A DNA stretch of 64,000 nucleotides, from the NCBI RefSeq assembly GCF_013426205.1, contig NC_089426.1, positions 2,480,001 through 2,544,000 of the forward strand, in the 5' to 3' direction. Below the pieces are notes generated by a model. That model was not told where the DNA came from and did not search any database. It saw only the letters and a list, made by a program, of their open reading frames with translations. The stretch's first letter is position 1. Each line of letters begins with the position of its first letter. Made by a program: the position numbers and the translations under genes. This stretch comes from Metarhizium brunneum (Eukaryota > Ascomycota > Sordariomycetes > Hypocreales > Clavicipitaceae). Positions 18,669 to 30,426 of the stretch are shown piece after piece.

Positions 18669-19699
18669 ATCGCCAGATCTTTGTATATCTAGGGGTACGG
18701 CGTGGAGATGGAGGTGGTTTGAGAGCGAAGGAGGTTAATAAAAGTCTGGTGGTTGGGGGGTTGATGGATCTGTGTAACACTGTGGGTTGTGGCAGGTTGT
18801 TTCAGTGAACTTGGGACGTTTGATTCCTCCAGGCAACTACGTCAGCAGTCCACAAACCGAGGGCAGGTGACCACTGACGAGGACGGCTTGCTGAACCACG
18901 GAGTTTGAATGAAATGCGCGGCAGTGAAAAATGCTGCAGACTGCGAGGGCAGCGAAAAGCGTAAGAACTCTCAAGTGCTAGAAAAAAGACGAAAAGGAAG
19001 TGCCTCTATCCTGCCCGATTCGATCGATATGTGGGATGAATGTGGTGATTGTGTTGGATTGGACTCCTCGTTCTATAGGCAGACCCTCCATGTCACGTCA
19101 GGCGGAACGCCGTACTGGGGTAAGTGGCGGGCCTAATGGCCAATATCCTGTTTAATAAGGTGACGGAGGCGATTGGCCATCTGCTTAGATGCCCGCAATT
19201 GGGATAGGTCGCAATTGAGTCACTAAGCCTGCACTTTGTTTTAGAGACATCTAGGCCAACCGAATTCTACTTAAGTCAAGTATTGCGGTGAGGTCTCGAG
19301 CATTCTGTAATCAAAACATAGTCTTGTCATTCGAGGCGGCAAAACTACCAAGGTACCTATGTAGAGGTACCCAAGGGCGATGTCTGGTGGACCGTTGGCA
19401 TCTACACCTACTTACCTAGCGTACCTACTTAAGTATGAGTACTTAAGGTATGTACCTAAGTAGGCATGTAGACAGCTATGGTCACCCAAGTACGGAAGCA
19501 TAAAGTAGGAATGCAGCGGCATGGTTCACGAGTTGAGACGAAGAGTATTGGAAATAATTATAGCATTATCCAACCATACTTGAGTCATATATTTCAGTAG
19601 GTATTCTTCTAGCAATCAATATACCAAGCCACCCAAGAACGCCGGCCAGCCAACAGCCCGAAGTGATCGGCAAGATACCACTCTCTTGAACGGTTACAC
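18669..19699. other. intergenic stretch with motif cluster
   Basis: About 1 kb between the yippee-like start and the DUF2985 stop. A small open frame at 18909-19136 has no recognisable content. A strong CTTAAG/TACCTA motif cluster lies at 19340-19470. Confidence 0.4.
19340..19470. repeat. dense TACCTA / CTTAAGTA motif cluster
   Basis: One of the two densest clusters in the window. Within 130 bp there are GGTACCTATGTAGAGGTACC, CCTACTTACCTAGCGTACC, CTACTTAAGTATGAGTACTTAAG and TACCTAAGTAGG type units, several of them palindromic. It is intergenic and non-coding in all frames. Confidence 0.65.
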
Positions 19700-21060
19700 T
19701 TATTCTTTGCCGCCTTTCCTCCTGAAGTCGAGATTCTTATCTTTAATGTTGTTAAAGTGCCAGATACCTTGTTCTCTGTCGCGCTCTAAGCGTTCCGTAT
19801 CTGCCTGGCTAACTGGCACCCCTTCTATACTCTTAACAGTTTTCCCTTCTAGGAACATAATATATCCTCCAATACCAGCAACCCCGCAGCCAAGAGCAAC
19901 AAATAAACCGGTAGCCCAGCTTGGGCGGTTATACCGGTTCATACCCCACATGAACCCTGAGAGAACGCATTGTAGAAACGTGTTAGCTACCATAAGCCAG
20001 ATAACCAAATCTAACTTCCAAACTAATGTTGGCCGGGCTCGGACTCCGGTTAGGGGGGCCTCGGGAATCTTTGTTTCGGGGAATGGTATTGCAGAGCGCG
20101 AGACCGACTGAAACTCATCTCTGGTAATAGTTCCAGGTCCAGCGGCTGGCGGTAATTCGTTTGAACCTCTCAACCGAAACCACCCCCGGTGAATGCCAGC
20201 CAATCGCCGAAGGGCCTCGGTTTTTTTCGCTAGTCGGTATTGTAACAGGAAATATAGATCTCTAAACCGCCAGGGGGCAAGTCCGAATCCGGTGACACAG
20301 AATAGGGCGTTGAGGATCTGCGAGTCGACCTCGATCCACTTGCGCCGTGGTGAATTGATGTCGTTGCAAGAAGGGTAGCACATGGCAGGTGCTGCAGAGC
20401 TTGATTAGTACATGCTAAATGGAAACCGATATTAAAAGTGCTCTTACAGGCATTACAAAGGAGCAGGAACAGCATTCCGCCCCATGCAACCACATTCAAG
20501 CCATAGATAGTCACGGCAAACCCTACAGGTGTAAGAAAATAGTTCCAGAACGCAAGGAGACCGAGCCTTGTCGACTCGCCAAACGAGTGCTTCGGGGGGA
20601 AATGATAGCCGTTTGGAAACGGCGCTGCAGAAGGGGGCTCGCCCTTGCATTTGGCTTCTGCCTGGATAGCTGAGCTACCATCGTTCTTGCTCTCCGCGCG
20701 ACCTTCCTCGGAGACGGGATGAACTGGGGTGGGTTGCAAGGCATTGTCACCGCGAACAGCTGGCTGGGCCTTAGCCGAACCAATCGAACTAGAAACAGGT
20801 CGAGGGCCAGCCTGACGTGAGAGGATAGACGAGGCTATTCCACCTGTTGCTGCAAAGAAGCCTTCTGGCAGCTCAGATTGCTCAAAGCTTTGGGATACGC
20901 GTCGCAGGCGCCCACTCAGAGATGATGATGCAGCAGGACGATTTTTCCCTATGTTCTTAGATCCGTCGGCACTTGAAGATTGCGCAAGTTCTATCGGCGA
21001 GCCTTGCTCAATTGGGGGGAACGGTTCAATGTCCGCGTTACTCTTTCTCGCGCCGGACAT
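19700..21060 (-). CDS. DUF2985 integral membrane protein
   Basis: Two exons, 21060..20448 and 20391..19700, joined over a 56-bp intron, give 434 residues. The first 150 residues are Ser/Pro-rich and probably cytosolic and disordered. A membrane segment (FAVTIYGLNVVAWGGMLFLL) follows GLLAFWNYFLTPVG. The second exon has the DUF2985 block GFGLAPWRFRDLYFLL and LRRLAGIHRGWFRLRG. Two more membrane segments lie near LVIWLMVANTFLQCVLSGFM and GLFVALGCGVAGIGGYIMFL, before a charged tail. Family assignment is by recognition of these blocks; its function is unknown. An in-frame ATG at 21093 is an alternative start. Confidence 0.8.
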
Positions 21061-21701
21061 GGTCGTCCGTTCGAAGGCAACAGCCGATGGCAAAATGATG
21101 GGTATCAGAACCCTCTCGTGACTGGGAACCCAAGACTGTGGAGGAAATTTCGCGTCAAAGTGATTTATGCCGGCGATGCTAGGGTCGTTATATCGCCAAC
21201 CCTTAAAGAATAGAGTCGAAGGCGACTGCCGGTGAGGGGATGCCAGGAAACAAAAGAGAGATGGATGACACCAGACCAGACCAGGACAAAGGGATACCCA
21301 AGAAGTACGGAGGACATGTAGGAGGTAGGAACGTTAGTACCCTGGGCTTCGATGAAAATGGCAAACGCGGACCACTTAAGTACCCAGTAACATATGGGGG
21401 GAGTACTGCTACCATCTGCAAGCGCCAGCAACATTGCAGCCGTGGGACCAGTCTGGAACGAGCCAATGCATGATAGCGGGCAACTGTGAGTAAAAAACAA
21501 ACGCCGTCAATGGGTACCTTGCGTAACCAAAAATTTGACCATTACACAACTTCAAGTTCAGCAATTTTACCAGCGAAACCGTCAGATTAGTCACCATTGC
21601 ATTTGCAACAACTCCCTAGGTAGCCACAGAGTACAGTATCGAAGCCATTACTACCTTGGCTTGGCTTGTTTTCGTCCGACCGGTGGCTGTGCTGAGGAAT
21701 C
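21061..21701. promoter_or_regulatory. divergent promoter region, DUF2985 gene / SEN15
   Basis: About 640 bp between divergent starts. A single CTTAAGTACC element lies at about 21377. No gene or RNA was recognised. Confidence 0.4.
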
Positions 21702-22124
21702 ATGGCCGAACAAGAGGAGCACCATTCAGCTGCGGTGAAGGATGTTTGCGACACAGTCCTTCATAACCTAGCAGACCAGCATGACTGGACTTGCCTGGAG
21801 CTCCGCGACGGACCGGAGCTGCCTCGATCTCTAATAAGAGGCCTGCCGCCCAAGCGGCTGTATTTGCACCCTGACGACCAGATTGCTGCTCTCGCCCACG
21901 AAGAAGCCACTGGGGAAAAGCTGTTCCAAAACCCAGAGTACGAATTAGTTTTGCCAGTGCATATTACGGAGACATGGTCCCTATCCAGATTCGCGGCTGT
22001 TTTCAATTCGGTATCTAATAACGGCACACGGCCAAAGAGGATTTTGTTGGCTACTCTTCACAATGATTCTACCGTGGTTTACTACCTAATGCATGAAGGG
22101 ATGGTGAAGCCTCGTCAAAACTAA
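21702..22124 (+). CDS. SEN15: tRNA-splicing endonuclease subunit Sen15
   Basis: A single-exon gene of 140 residues. The conserved C-terminal half reads ELVLPVHITETWSLSRFAAV and KRILLATLHNDSTVVYYLMH, ending MVKPRQN, the fungal Sen15 signature. The start ATG opens MAEQEEHHSAAVKDVCDTVL, a helical region. Family knowledge: Sen15 is a non-catalytic subunit of the Sen2-Sen34-Sen54-Sen15 tetramer that cuts pre-tRNA introns, pairing with Sen34 through its C-terminal beta strands. Its stop lies only 54 bp from that of the convergent alcohol dehydrogenase, so the 3' UTRs probably overlap. Confidence 0.92.
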   Translation: MAEQEEHHSAAVKDVCDTVLHNLADQHDWTCLELRDGPELPRSLIRGLPPKRLYLHPDDQIAALAHEEATGEKLFQNPEYELVLPVHITETWSLSRFAAVFNSVSNNGTRPKRILLATLHNDSTVVYYLMHEGMVKPRQN

Positions 22125-22178
22125 TTTTTTTGAAGGCTTCCAAATCGCGTTCCACGACTGCTCACTAGCTATCACTTA

Positions 22179-23731
22179 CTATGGGCGAAAAATGACCTTC
22201 TGGACCTTCATCTTGTCAAAAAGCTCGTATCCTTCTACAGCATCCCTCAGTGGCATGACATGGTCGAACATGAATCTGCGGTGGCAAGTGCATTGGTCAG
22301 TCTCATCCTCGAACAACGGGCCTATCCCGATGTAGGCAAGGGTGATGAAAGCATTGCTGATAGGCTTGACTTATTGACGACTTACCCGAGTTGGTGCTGC
22401 TTCTGCTCCAAGACTTTCAATGCCTCTGGGAAAACATGACGTACCGGGCATCTCCCCATCTGGAGACGAACATTTTTTCTGCAAAATTGTTAGCTTTCCT
22501 CTTCTCCATTGCTCTCTTCCACTCGACACTCAGAACACAAGAAGGTCCTGTTCCTACCCGTAACCTTCATTTCCGGTCCACGGGATCTAAAGAAACGGTC
22601 AGGCACCGGCTAAGAGATATTTGTCGAGCGTCACATACCTCTGCGTTGTGGACTCCTATACTACTGATTACCCCAAATGGCCGGACAAGATCAAACGCAG
22701 TCCTCAGCGCTGGGCTCAGACCCACGACTTCCACAATCATATCTGCCCCACGACCGTCAGTTGCTGTCATGACGTGCTGGCGCATCCCTTCTGGATCAGT
22801 TGCGAAGTTGAGAGGTGTTGCACCAAGATCTTGAGCAATTTTCAGTCGACTTTCTACCCCATCGACTGCAAAGAGATGGCGAGGCTGGAGGCCGGACGCA
22901 CAGGCTATCGCGCAAAGGCCAACAGGACCACAGCCCACAACGACGATGGTGGACTGAGTGATGTCTACGGTTGGAGACAGCTCTATTGCATTCTTTACTC
23001 CAAAATAGCCAGTGGGGAAAATATCGGCCATTAGAAGCAAAGCACGATCAGAAATAGTCTCCGGTGCCTTGAAAACAGTGCTGTCGGCAAATGGTACTCG
23101 CACATATTCGGCTTGCCCGCCATCGAGTCCGGCAGACCCAAAGAGCAGGCTTTGGTCACAGCGAGCTGTGAAGCCCCTCTTACAATAGAAACAGTTTCCA
23201 CTATGGATTTTCATGTTAGCGGGATTTTTAAGTATTCCTTACTTTTGGGCGACATATTTCCAATTGAGTCATCGTGGGATCAGGCATAGCGTACCAGGAT
23301 ACAGTGAAAGGAGACACGACCTTGTCCCCTACGTGTAAGGTATGCACATCAGACCCAACCTCGCTCACGATGCCTGTGAACTCGTGACCCATGATGAAGC
23401 CACAGCCAGACTTTTGGTGCCCACGATATACATGCAACTCGCTGGCAAGTGGTGGCGTCAGTCTTCAGATCTGAAACTTGGTCCTGCTCAGAGGAAAATT
23501 GGGAAAGCATAACGACTTACGAGCCGCAAAGGGCAGTCGCTTGCACTTTGATAATGATATCTTTGCTGTCTTGCACTATGCCCATGTTAGGCATTTCCTC
23601 GCCTAGGCAACATGAAACGCACCCAATTCCAAATTTGCAGAATACGTACATTGAGGTACGGGGCAATCCCGAACAGCTACCTGACGTGGACCCTCGAATA
23701 CGACGGCTTTCATGGTCATTGGGAGACTCAT
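22179..23731 (-). CDS. zinc-dependent medium-chain alcohol dehydrogenase
   Basis: Seven exons, 23731..23650, 23602..23521, 23441..23295, 23200..22639, 22586..22558, 22478..22386 and 22275..22179, give 363 residues. The GroES-like half shows the catalytic zinc ligands Cys53 (ALCGSELHVYRGH), His74 and Glu75 (GHEFTG). The structural zinc loop has Cys104, 107, 110 and 118 (SCGNCFYCKRGFTARC), all four present. The Rossmann half carries VVVGCGPVGLCAIACA, then DGRGADMIVEVVG. The C-terminus is KMKVQKVIFRP. Three in-frame ATGs lie at 23731, 23719 and 23713; the first is used here but the last (MKAVVFEG) is as good. Exon five is only 29 nt. Substrate cannot be inferred; relatives include formaldehyde- and sorbitol-type dehydrogenases. 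Confidence 0.9.
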
Positions 23732-23922
23732 GATCAGGGATTTTTGCCTTGAGTAAGCACCGTCCAGATAGATTTTCCAGGTCTCGGTAATGAGTGAGGT
23801 TAAATTTCAATGTGATCCAGGACCGATACATGCTTTTGCTGCTTCCGAGGCTGAAGCATGAGGGGGTCCCGGTTGCGGCCACCACCTCAATGTGTGGGGT
23901 CTTGCAGCCAGATTCAAAACCT

Positions 23923-23962
23923 ACCTCCTACTTAAGTAGGTACTTAGAAGTACTAGTACTTC
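23923..23962. repeat. CTACTTAAGTAGG palindrome cluster
   Basis: The core CCTACTTAAGTAGG is a perfect 14-bp palindrome, followed by TACTTAGAAGTACTAGTACTT. It lies upstream of the alcohol dehydrogenase start. Confidence 0.6.
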
Positions 23963-24242
23963 AGACTCCTGTTCGTCTGGAACGTTCCAATAACACTGAA
24001 AGCACACTCGGTATCGCTTGTGTTGGCATAGCCTTTGGCGGAGGGGGCCTTTGTGTAGTAGTGAGCCCTTCGATCTACAGGTCGCGAGCCATTCACAATG
24101 GCCGCCCATGGTATGTCTCGCCAGTCCGTGGATGAAGGACACAGCCAACTTTAGAAGCTAACCCATGGACTCCGCCCAAGTGTTCTGGTACTAAAAAGGA
24201 GCGGACTAAGTCTCAGGCTCAGGGACGGCGACTCCTTCAGGT

Positions 24243-24575
24243 CTCCTACTTAAGTACTTACTTTAAGTACGCAGAATGAACACAGCCCGACGTGTTACTG
24301 CAACAAGAGTTAGCGCAGGTCTGGTAGAGGAGGCGGAAAATCTACCTCGCTGCACGTAGGAGGAAGAATTACATTACAATTTGATCATTCCTCCAGTGTT
24401 ACGAACTAGCGTGGTGAAATGGTTTCTTCTGTGGCGGCTCAAACAAGCACAAATGGGTTTCGCTTGATATGCGCATAGAGGCGGAGTAGTCGGGAGTCTG
24501 GGGTCTCTTCTTTTGCAGAGGTCGGGCAACTCCTTACTTTAGGTACCTAATAAGTACCTAAGTACTTACCTAGTA
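24243..24575. repeat. two CTTAAGTAC / TACCTAAGTAC motif clusters
   Basis: Units at 24243-24272 (CTACTTAAGTACTTACTTTAAG type) and 24533-24575 (TAGGTACCTAATAAGTACCTA type) belong to the dispersed intergenic family. Confidence 0.6.
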
Positions 24576-26606
24576 GTTTGACACAAGCACGGATTTGCCG
24601 AGACTCGCATATCTATGGAGTTCTGCATGTATGTAATGTACAAAGCAGCTGTGTCAGTCGGTACTTCCCGATAATTGATGCTGTACACACATTCGCTTAC
24701 TTACCAAGCAATCAGTAGTGCTTGGCAACGAGAAATTTACATGTTCGAACTCACATGCAGCTTGTTTCTTGTCTGAGATGGGCTTCGTAGCCGTTTGGTA
24801 GGTGCCTTACGGCTTCCCTGAGCTGGGGAAAGTCTGGTCCATGTCAAGGCCAACCGGACTTCTGAAGCCAATTATTCGTTACGCTCGGGCATCCTCCGCC
24901 CAGCCGCGCCCCCCCTCCCGGGGTTGCTCCAGCACGGGTGGACCCAGGTATGTACACAGGCGGGGCGCGCCCGGCGGGGTGCGGCTGATGAAGCTCGCGC
25001 GAGCCCATGCCACCTAAATTGCTCTGTGCTGCCATGGAATTGGGCTTACTATAACATGTAACCACAAAATGGGACAAGTTGTAAAGCGGGTGATACGCAG
25101 TGGGAAGAAAACTGAGTCAACAGATCTAACTAAGCTGGAGGAGCGTAAACTGGCAGGGTCTACTTACCACGTGTGTTGTATGCATTACCGGACCGATAGA
25201 CTATGAAACTATTTTCATATCTAGGGATTGCAGGTTTCTGGAAGACGAAAGCGTTGCCAACAATCCATAACCGACCCAGGCTACATTCAATTCCTGTACT
25301 CCCTCGGCGCTACCCGAAGTACCGGTACATGACAGAATAACAATGTCAAAGGCAGTATTTGGTAGGCAGGTAGAAGAAATGAAAAAAAGGGGGTGTTGGT
25401 TGGGTTTTGGAACAGGTCAGATATGAGAAACTCAGTATCTAATAATGTACGCGCACCGAGGTCGTGATCAAATAAGCGCAAGAAGTACCAATGGGCGCCT
25501 CCAGTTAGCGAAAAGTAACAGCTCACAGCCATTTGTTAATCCCTCAAGAGCGTCCCATGCATTTGCAGCCAAGCTCACGGTAAAGCAAAACATCGGACGC
25601 CAAGCCCAGATAGCCTCGTACAGTAGGCATCCACATTCCGTTACTTTTTTTCCTGAACGGACTACGGTGTGTGATCTTGACCTCATGATAAGTCCGTGAT
25701 ACAGGAAGGCCGAGCTGGTCAAGATGACAATGCCATGGGCCAGCTATCAGTCAAACTACCTAACGACCCAGGCAGGTTATTATAATCTACACTCTGGTAT
25801 GAATATTGCTAGGCTGTTAACTTATATCGACGAAAAGCCGCATCCTAATGGTCTCGAGGTTTGTTGCATCGTCTATCGGACCCCGAAGCTTTACACGGAT
25901 GCTTGGTTGCGGATCGATTGATTTCAGCTTTCATGGCACTTGTCGGCGAAGTGCTTCATCTGGTTTTGTCGTGGCTTTGTAATTACGACTTTGCTGTCAA
26001 CAACCCGCTGACCAACCCGATCACTGGGGTCTGCTCGCAAGACATGCTACGGAGTACAAGCTATGGAAACACGAGTATGTTTCAAGGACAACCCAATAAT
26101 TTCCAGGCCCCTTGAAAGCACCTTCATGAGCCAGTTGAAGGAAGTATACATATGCCTCGTCGGTTTCCGAACATTGTGTCAGTGTAATAGAAGAGAGTAA
26201 CGCCGGAACTGACATCTTTGGAGACCTCCCGCTATCCCTTTTACGAAAATTTGCTGCGTCCGAGTGAATTTTTGGCCGAATTCCCCCATTCTACCGTGAG
26301 TTTGAATGAAAACACGAAAAACTTTGTTTGCAAACGACGATTTCCCGCGCAGGTTATACCATATACCATTTACCGCTTCCCTAGGTAGTCAGTTTACTTT
26401 GCGTCCTATATAACGTACTTACATAACTAAGGAGCTGGGGCAGCGTGGTATATATTACTAGAATCCGATATAAACAAGTTCTGCTGCGGAATCATCTGCG
26501 GTTGAGCAATATTTGATGTGACGTTTCGCGAGACCTGACTTATTACCGAACTGCTCCCGCAAAAGGTGGGTAGATGTCAATTCGCCTACAGTAAGAAATA
26601 AGCTCC

Positions 26607-27125
26607 ATGGTACTCAGACCTACTCAGCCTCAGCCGCTCAAGCGGTGGAAAACATCACCTCGCGCACCCAGAGAGACGCAGCCTCCTCGACAAGAAAATC
26701 GGTCCACTTCTGGACCATTCCCGCACCCTGGTCACAGAGGTCATCTCCCGCGTTTTCATCGCCGACGAAGGGGATGGAGGGTGGCAGCGGGCCCATGAGC
26801 CCGGCAGCATAATCCCGTACCGGCAGATTGAGGCTTATGTACGTGCCCTAGGCCTAACAGGAGAGCAAAGACTGCAGTATTCCTCATCAAGTACTCCGTG
26901 CAGTACCAACTTAATAGCCAACAGGTCCCGCTTACCGAATCCCCCGTCTGTGCCAACGGAGTTGGGGAGGACATCGACGATTTGGGTAAGACTGCCCTCT
27001 GTGGAGCGCTATCCGAGGCTGCATGGCGAACGGTTATGAGAACCAGACACCATTATTACCTTGGACGAGGCGTGCGAGTCCAGACGGCGTGTTGCGCACC
27101 AGTGAAGTCAACACCAACCAATTGA
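26607..27125 (+). pseudogene. possible decayed or unrecognised coding segment
   Basis: One + frame across roughly 26600-26880 reads as ordinary protein, with segments such as TLVTEVISRVFIADEGDGGW and IIPYRQIEAYVRALGLTGEQ. Near 26878 the coding texture moves to another frame, which continues LIKYSVQYQLNSQQVPLTES and GEDIDDLGKTALCGALSEAA before stopping at 27125. No clean intron was found that joins the two frames, so a frameshifted relic is likely; an intron missed by eye is the alternative. I do not recognise the family. Context is the gene-poor stretch. Confidence 0.35.
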
Positions 27126-27945
27126 ATGCTCCACATCGACCACTAGGCCAGAGGCACCTGTTGTACCCCCCTTTGCCCTCCCTTCTGGGTTGGATTTCTG
27201 TTGTTGTCCAGCACTCGTAATGATCTAGGCGGTTGTCACAACAGCCCAAGTCGAAGACATCTACGGATCCATGGTGTAATTGGACGCGCTTTTATTTCCT
27301 CTAGTTTAGTCTGATCGGAGCGGCGGTCGTCGCATGCGGGCTGTGAAGCCTCCTATGAGCAAGCGAGCGATGGGTGAGGGTGAGTGAGTCCCGAGCGGGA
27401 GTGGGTGGTGGATGTGGATGTCAAGGTGCACATGTGGTGTGCCGGCTGGGCTCTCCTGCCGAAACAGCGGCTAACTAATAGGCCACCAACCCAAGGTAAA
27501 TAAGCACTTGCTCTGTGTCCGGTGATTGATACTCCAACAACGTCCAGATGAGTTAATTTGGCCGGCAAATGGTGAAGTAAATGATGTCAGGGTTGCCAGT
27601 CCACCGCCCTGTGGATGTCCTAGCCAGAGTAGAGACTGAATGTGGGATATCCCTCAGCGTTCCCAGGAAATGGCTTTGACGACATACATATTGTTGAGGC
27701 AGGAGCTCGACATCTTGGTGCCTGCCTGTACATAGCTGGCTCACCAGGTGACTGACTGGCTTTGATTGGCTCAAAGCGGCTGCAAGCATGATGAAGCAGG
27801 TTAAGCAGGTTGGGTCGCCGAGCTGTCATGATTAACCTGTCATCGCAGTGCCAGGGTCCCCTGGTCGAGTGCACGAGGCTGTACCGACCGGAAGTCCGAA
27901 CCACTTTGGCGGGGGTGTGTTAACCTTGCCGTTGGTGGCGGGTAG

Positions 27946-28155
27946 TGGGTACCTAGTAGGTACCTGATATCCAGACATCTGGTTGCTCAGGTACTTGCAA
28001 GTCGGCACAGGGGAAGGAAGGCCTGGCACAGCGAGTAATATCAATCGAAGTTAGCAGCTTGCTTGCTCTTCAAACGTTCCAGAGGATGCTGCTTGGTGTG
28101 ACAGCATACTCAGTACCTAAGTACTAATTAGTACTTAAGTAAGTAAAGTAGGTAC
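27946..28155. repeat. TACCTAGTAGGTACC and CTTAAGTA motif clusters
   Basis: The segment includes GGTACCTAGTAGGTACC at about 27949 and, at 28108-28155, TACCTAAGTACTAATTAGTA followed by CTTAAGTAAGTAAAG. Both contain strong inverted symmetry. The intervening 140 bp is unremarkable. Confidence 0.6.
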
Positions 28156-28654
28156 AGGATCACCCTCTCTAATACTACTTGACATTTCAGCTCCAAGATT
28201 ACCAAGCAGTAAGGAGCATGTTCACGATACAACTTCAAAGTGCCGGCTGGTATCCACGATGAGGTGAAGAAGATTCGGATGCAGCCAGGCATAATAACCC
28301 CCCCCCAACCTCACGGTGAATTGCAGGTCCCAGCTTCAAATTGAAGTTTCTGTTCCTTCGATGCCCAGGTCAGCACTCCAGGCCAGTGGGCCCTAGCGTC
28401 TCTCGCCCATCATGATAATTGACGAGTCCTTACCCAAGTATTTAAGTCCTTAGTTACTGGACGCACTGGCGGAGAATATCAAAACAGTCCTGTGGCTTTA
28501 GACACTGTACTTTACTTAGTATACATCAATGTCACTCAACACTGCTCACTGCACGTGGAGTCTGGTCTCTGTGGTCAACTCGTGCCGGTCACTGTACTCC
28601 GTACAAGTTGCCTGTACTTGGCCGAGGCGGTCGACCAGCAGACTCCTCATGTTG

Positions 28655-28972
28655 GCTACCGGTACCTACCGGTAGGTAGTGTGGACTTTTGCAACATTAT
28701 GCAGAAGTACATACTCACAGCACCGTGTTTCCATTCATTTGATGTTTTGGTCTACGCTGCTCACCTCTCTGTTAGACTTTGCTTTGCAGTAAAAAGCTTC
28801 ACAAACATTTGACCACAGCTTCGCGACAACAACAACACCCGTTTTGAGTTCCATTTGATCGCATCGACCATAAACACCTGCTCCGCTCGGCTGACGAATT
28901 ACTTACCTGTACTTTTTAGCAAGTAAAGGAGCCCTCACCATCCCTACTTACTTAAGTACCTAGGTAGGCACT
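28655..28972. repeat. GGTACCTACCGGTAGG and CTTAAGTACCTAGG motifs
   Basis: At 28660-28680 CTACCGGTACCTACCGGTAGG is strongly palindromic. At 28945-28970 CTTACTTAAGTACCTAGG joins the CTTAAG and CCTAGG forms of the motif in one unit. Confidence 0.55.
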
Positions 28973-29240
28973 GCCACAGGCCGGATAGTGCCGTCGTAGA
29001 AAGCTTCAGGCTAAACCGCTCATGGCACCTGGGTCGGAAAAATGTCGATATGTAGAGGCGGGATCCGACTGCGACTTGGACGAAGGTAATGTGAGGCAGG
29101 TTGACCTTTTTTAATATTGCCCAGAGCTGTTCCTGTTCCTGTCTCGTCCATCCTATCCCATCCAGCCCTGCCCGTCCCTCCACTCGCGAACCCGCCAGTC
29201 CGCCCTCATCGCCCGCCCGCGCCCCCGCTCTCTCCTCGAG

Positions 29241-29272
29241 GGTCGAAAGGGTCGAAAGGGTCGAGAGGGATG
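29241..29272. repeat. short tandem repeat, three GGGTCGAAA-type units
   Basis: Three near-identical units of about ten bases (GGTCGAAAG, GGTCGAAAG, GGTCGAGAG) lie in tandem in the upstream region of the C2H2 gene. No function is evident. Confidence 0.5.
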
Positions 29273-30426
29273 ACAACCGCCCGGCCATAAGCTCTTGCTT
29301 GTTCGCTCGCACCCTGTCTTCTGCAAGCCCTCAATGACCCTGTTCCTTCCTGTCTTCACCACCTCCCAACTCACACGCGCTGGTCATTCCATTCTTTCGT
29401 TCCTCCCCCACTCTGGAGATGTTTGTTCTCTCCTTGAATTTTTGGTATCTTTCAACCCGCGCTTGATCTTGTTGTCATCGTCCCTTCTAAGGTTGGCTGC
29501 CGCCTGTTACCCGCCGCCAGCGCCTTTACACAACCCAAGCCTTACCTACCTCAACCGCAGCGACCAGAAGGCGGGCTATTTCACTGCCCAAACCGCAACA
29601 ACCCTCGGACAAAGACCAATAACCAGTACCTCTGTAGACCCATTTTGGAGGGGGAGGGTTCTTTTTTTCAATCCTCAGCAAAGCTATCTCGGTTCGCCTA
29701 CCCTCTCTTTCAAACAGCATTCAAGAATTGCAACACACTCGTCCAATAAGTCCTAATCGCCCTTGAGTTCCAATCTGACCCTCAAAGTCACTTTGGTCGG
29801 GCTTTCTCCTACGAGCGAGTCTGTGTGCTGTAGCCATTTTCTTTTGCGTTAACCTTCTCGCTGATTGGTCATTTCGTCAATAGGAAGGCTCTCATATACT
29901 GACATCGTTTGCTTGGCTATTGAGAACCTGCAACTTGAAGCGGTGGTGTACTTGTCTGTACCAAATCAACAAAAGGCTTGCCTCGGGTACCAAAAGAAAA
30001 AAGACATATCCCATCACTGCTTCTGTTGTCAGGTTTGTCAGATTCGCGAAATTTTCTGCGCCGTGTACCGTGCTATACAAAAAAGAAGACCATTTCTCAT
30101 CGTCAAAAAAGCAAAGGGGCTCTTCTTGTTACCAGTGCTAGCATCGGTATTTGGGCTGGGTCTCTTGATCGTTCGGAGAGTCATTGTGCCACTCTTGCAG
30201 GGCCGGCTTCTCAGTCAATCACACCTCTTGCTCCCCATAGTGCCTGGATTTATTCACCCTCCCTAATTCTTCTTCGTCCTCCTCCTCCTCTTCTTCTTCT
30301 TCGTTTTTTTTGTGCCGTACTCGTCTTTCACCTCTGGCATTGGAGCTGTGGTTTGCTTGATGCCCTTGTTGCCCTTTCATTCGAGGGCCATGGCCAATTG
30401 AGCTGCTGACAGCAGAGCTCAGAAGT

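Larger units (their letters stand above)
23732..30426. other. 6.7-kb gene-poor stretch
   Basis: No intact gene can be supported between the alcohol dehydrogenase start and the C2H2 gene. The stretch carries many of the dispersed CTTAAG/TACCTA palindromes (clusters listed separately) and one decayed-looking coding segment at 26607-27125. The last 1.3 kb (29.1-30.4 kb) is pyrimidine-rich and looks like the promoter and long leader of the C2H2 gene. No transposase, reverse transcriptase or tRNA was recognised. Confidence 0.5.

Noticed and set aside
24740..24760. GTTCGAACTC resembling a tRNA B box
   Set aside because: No acceptor stem, A box or anticodon arm could be formed around it.
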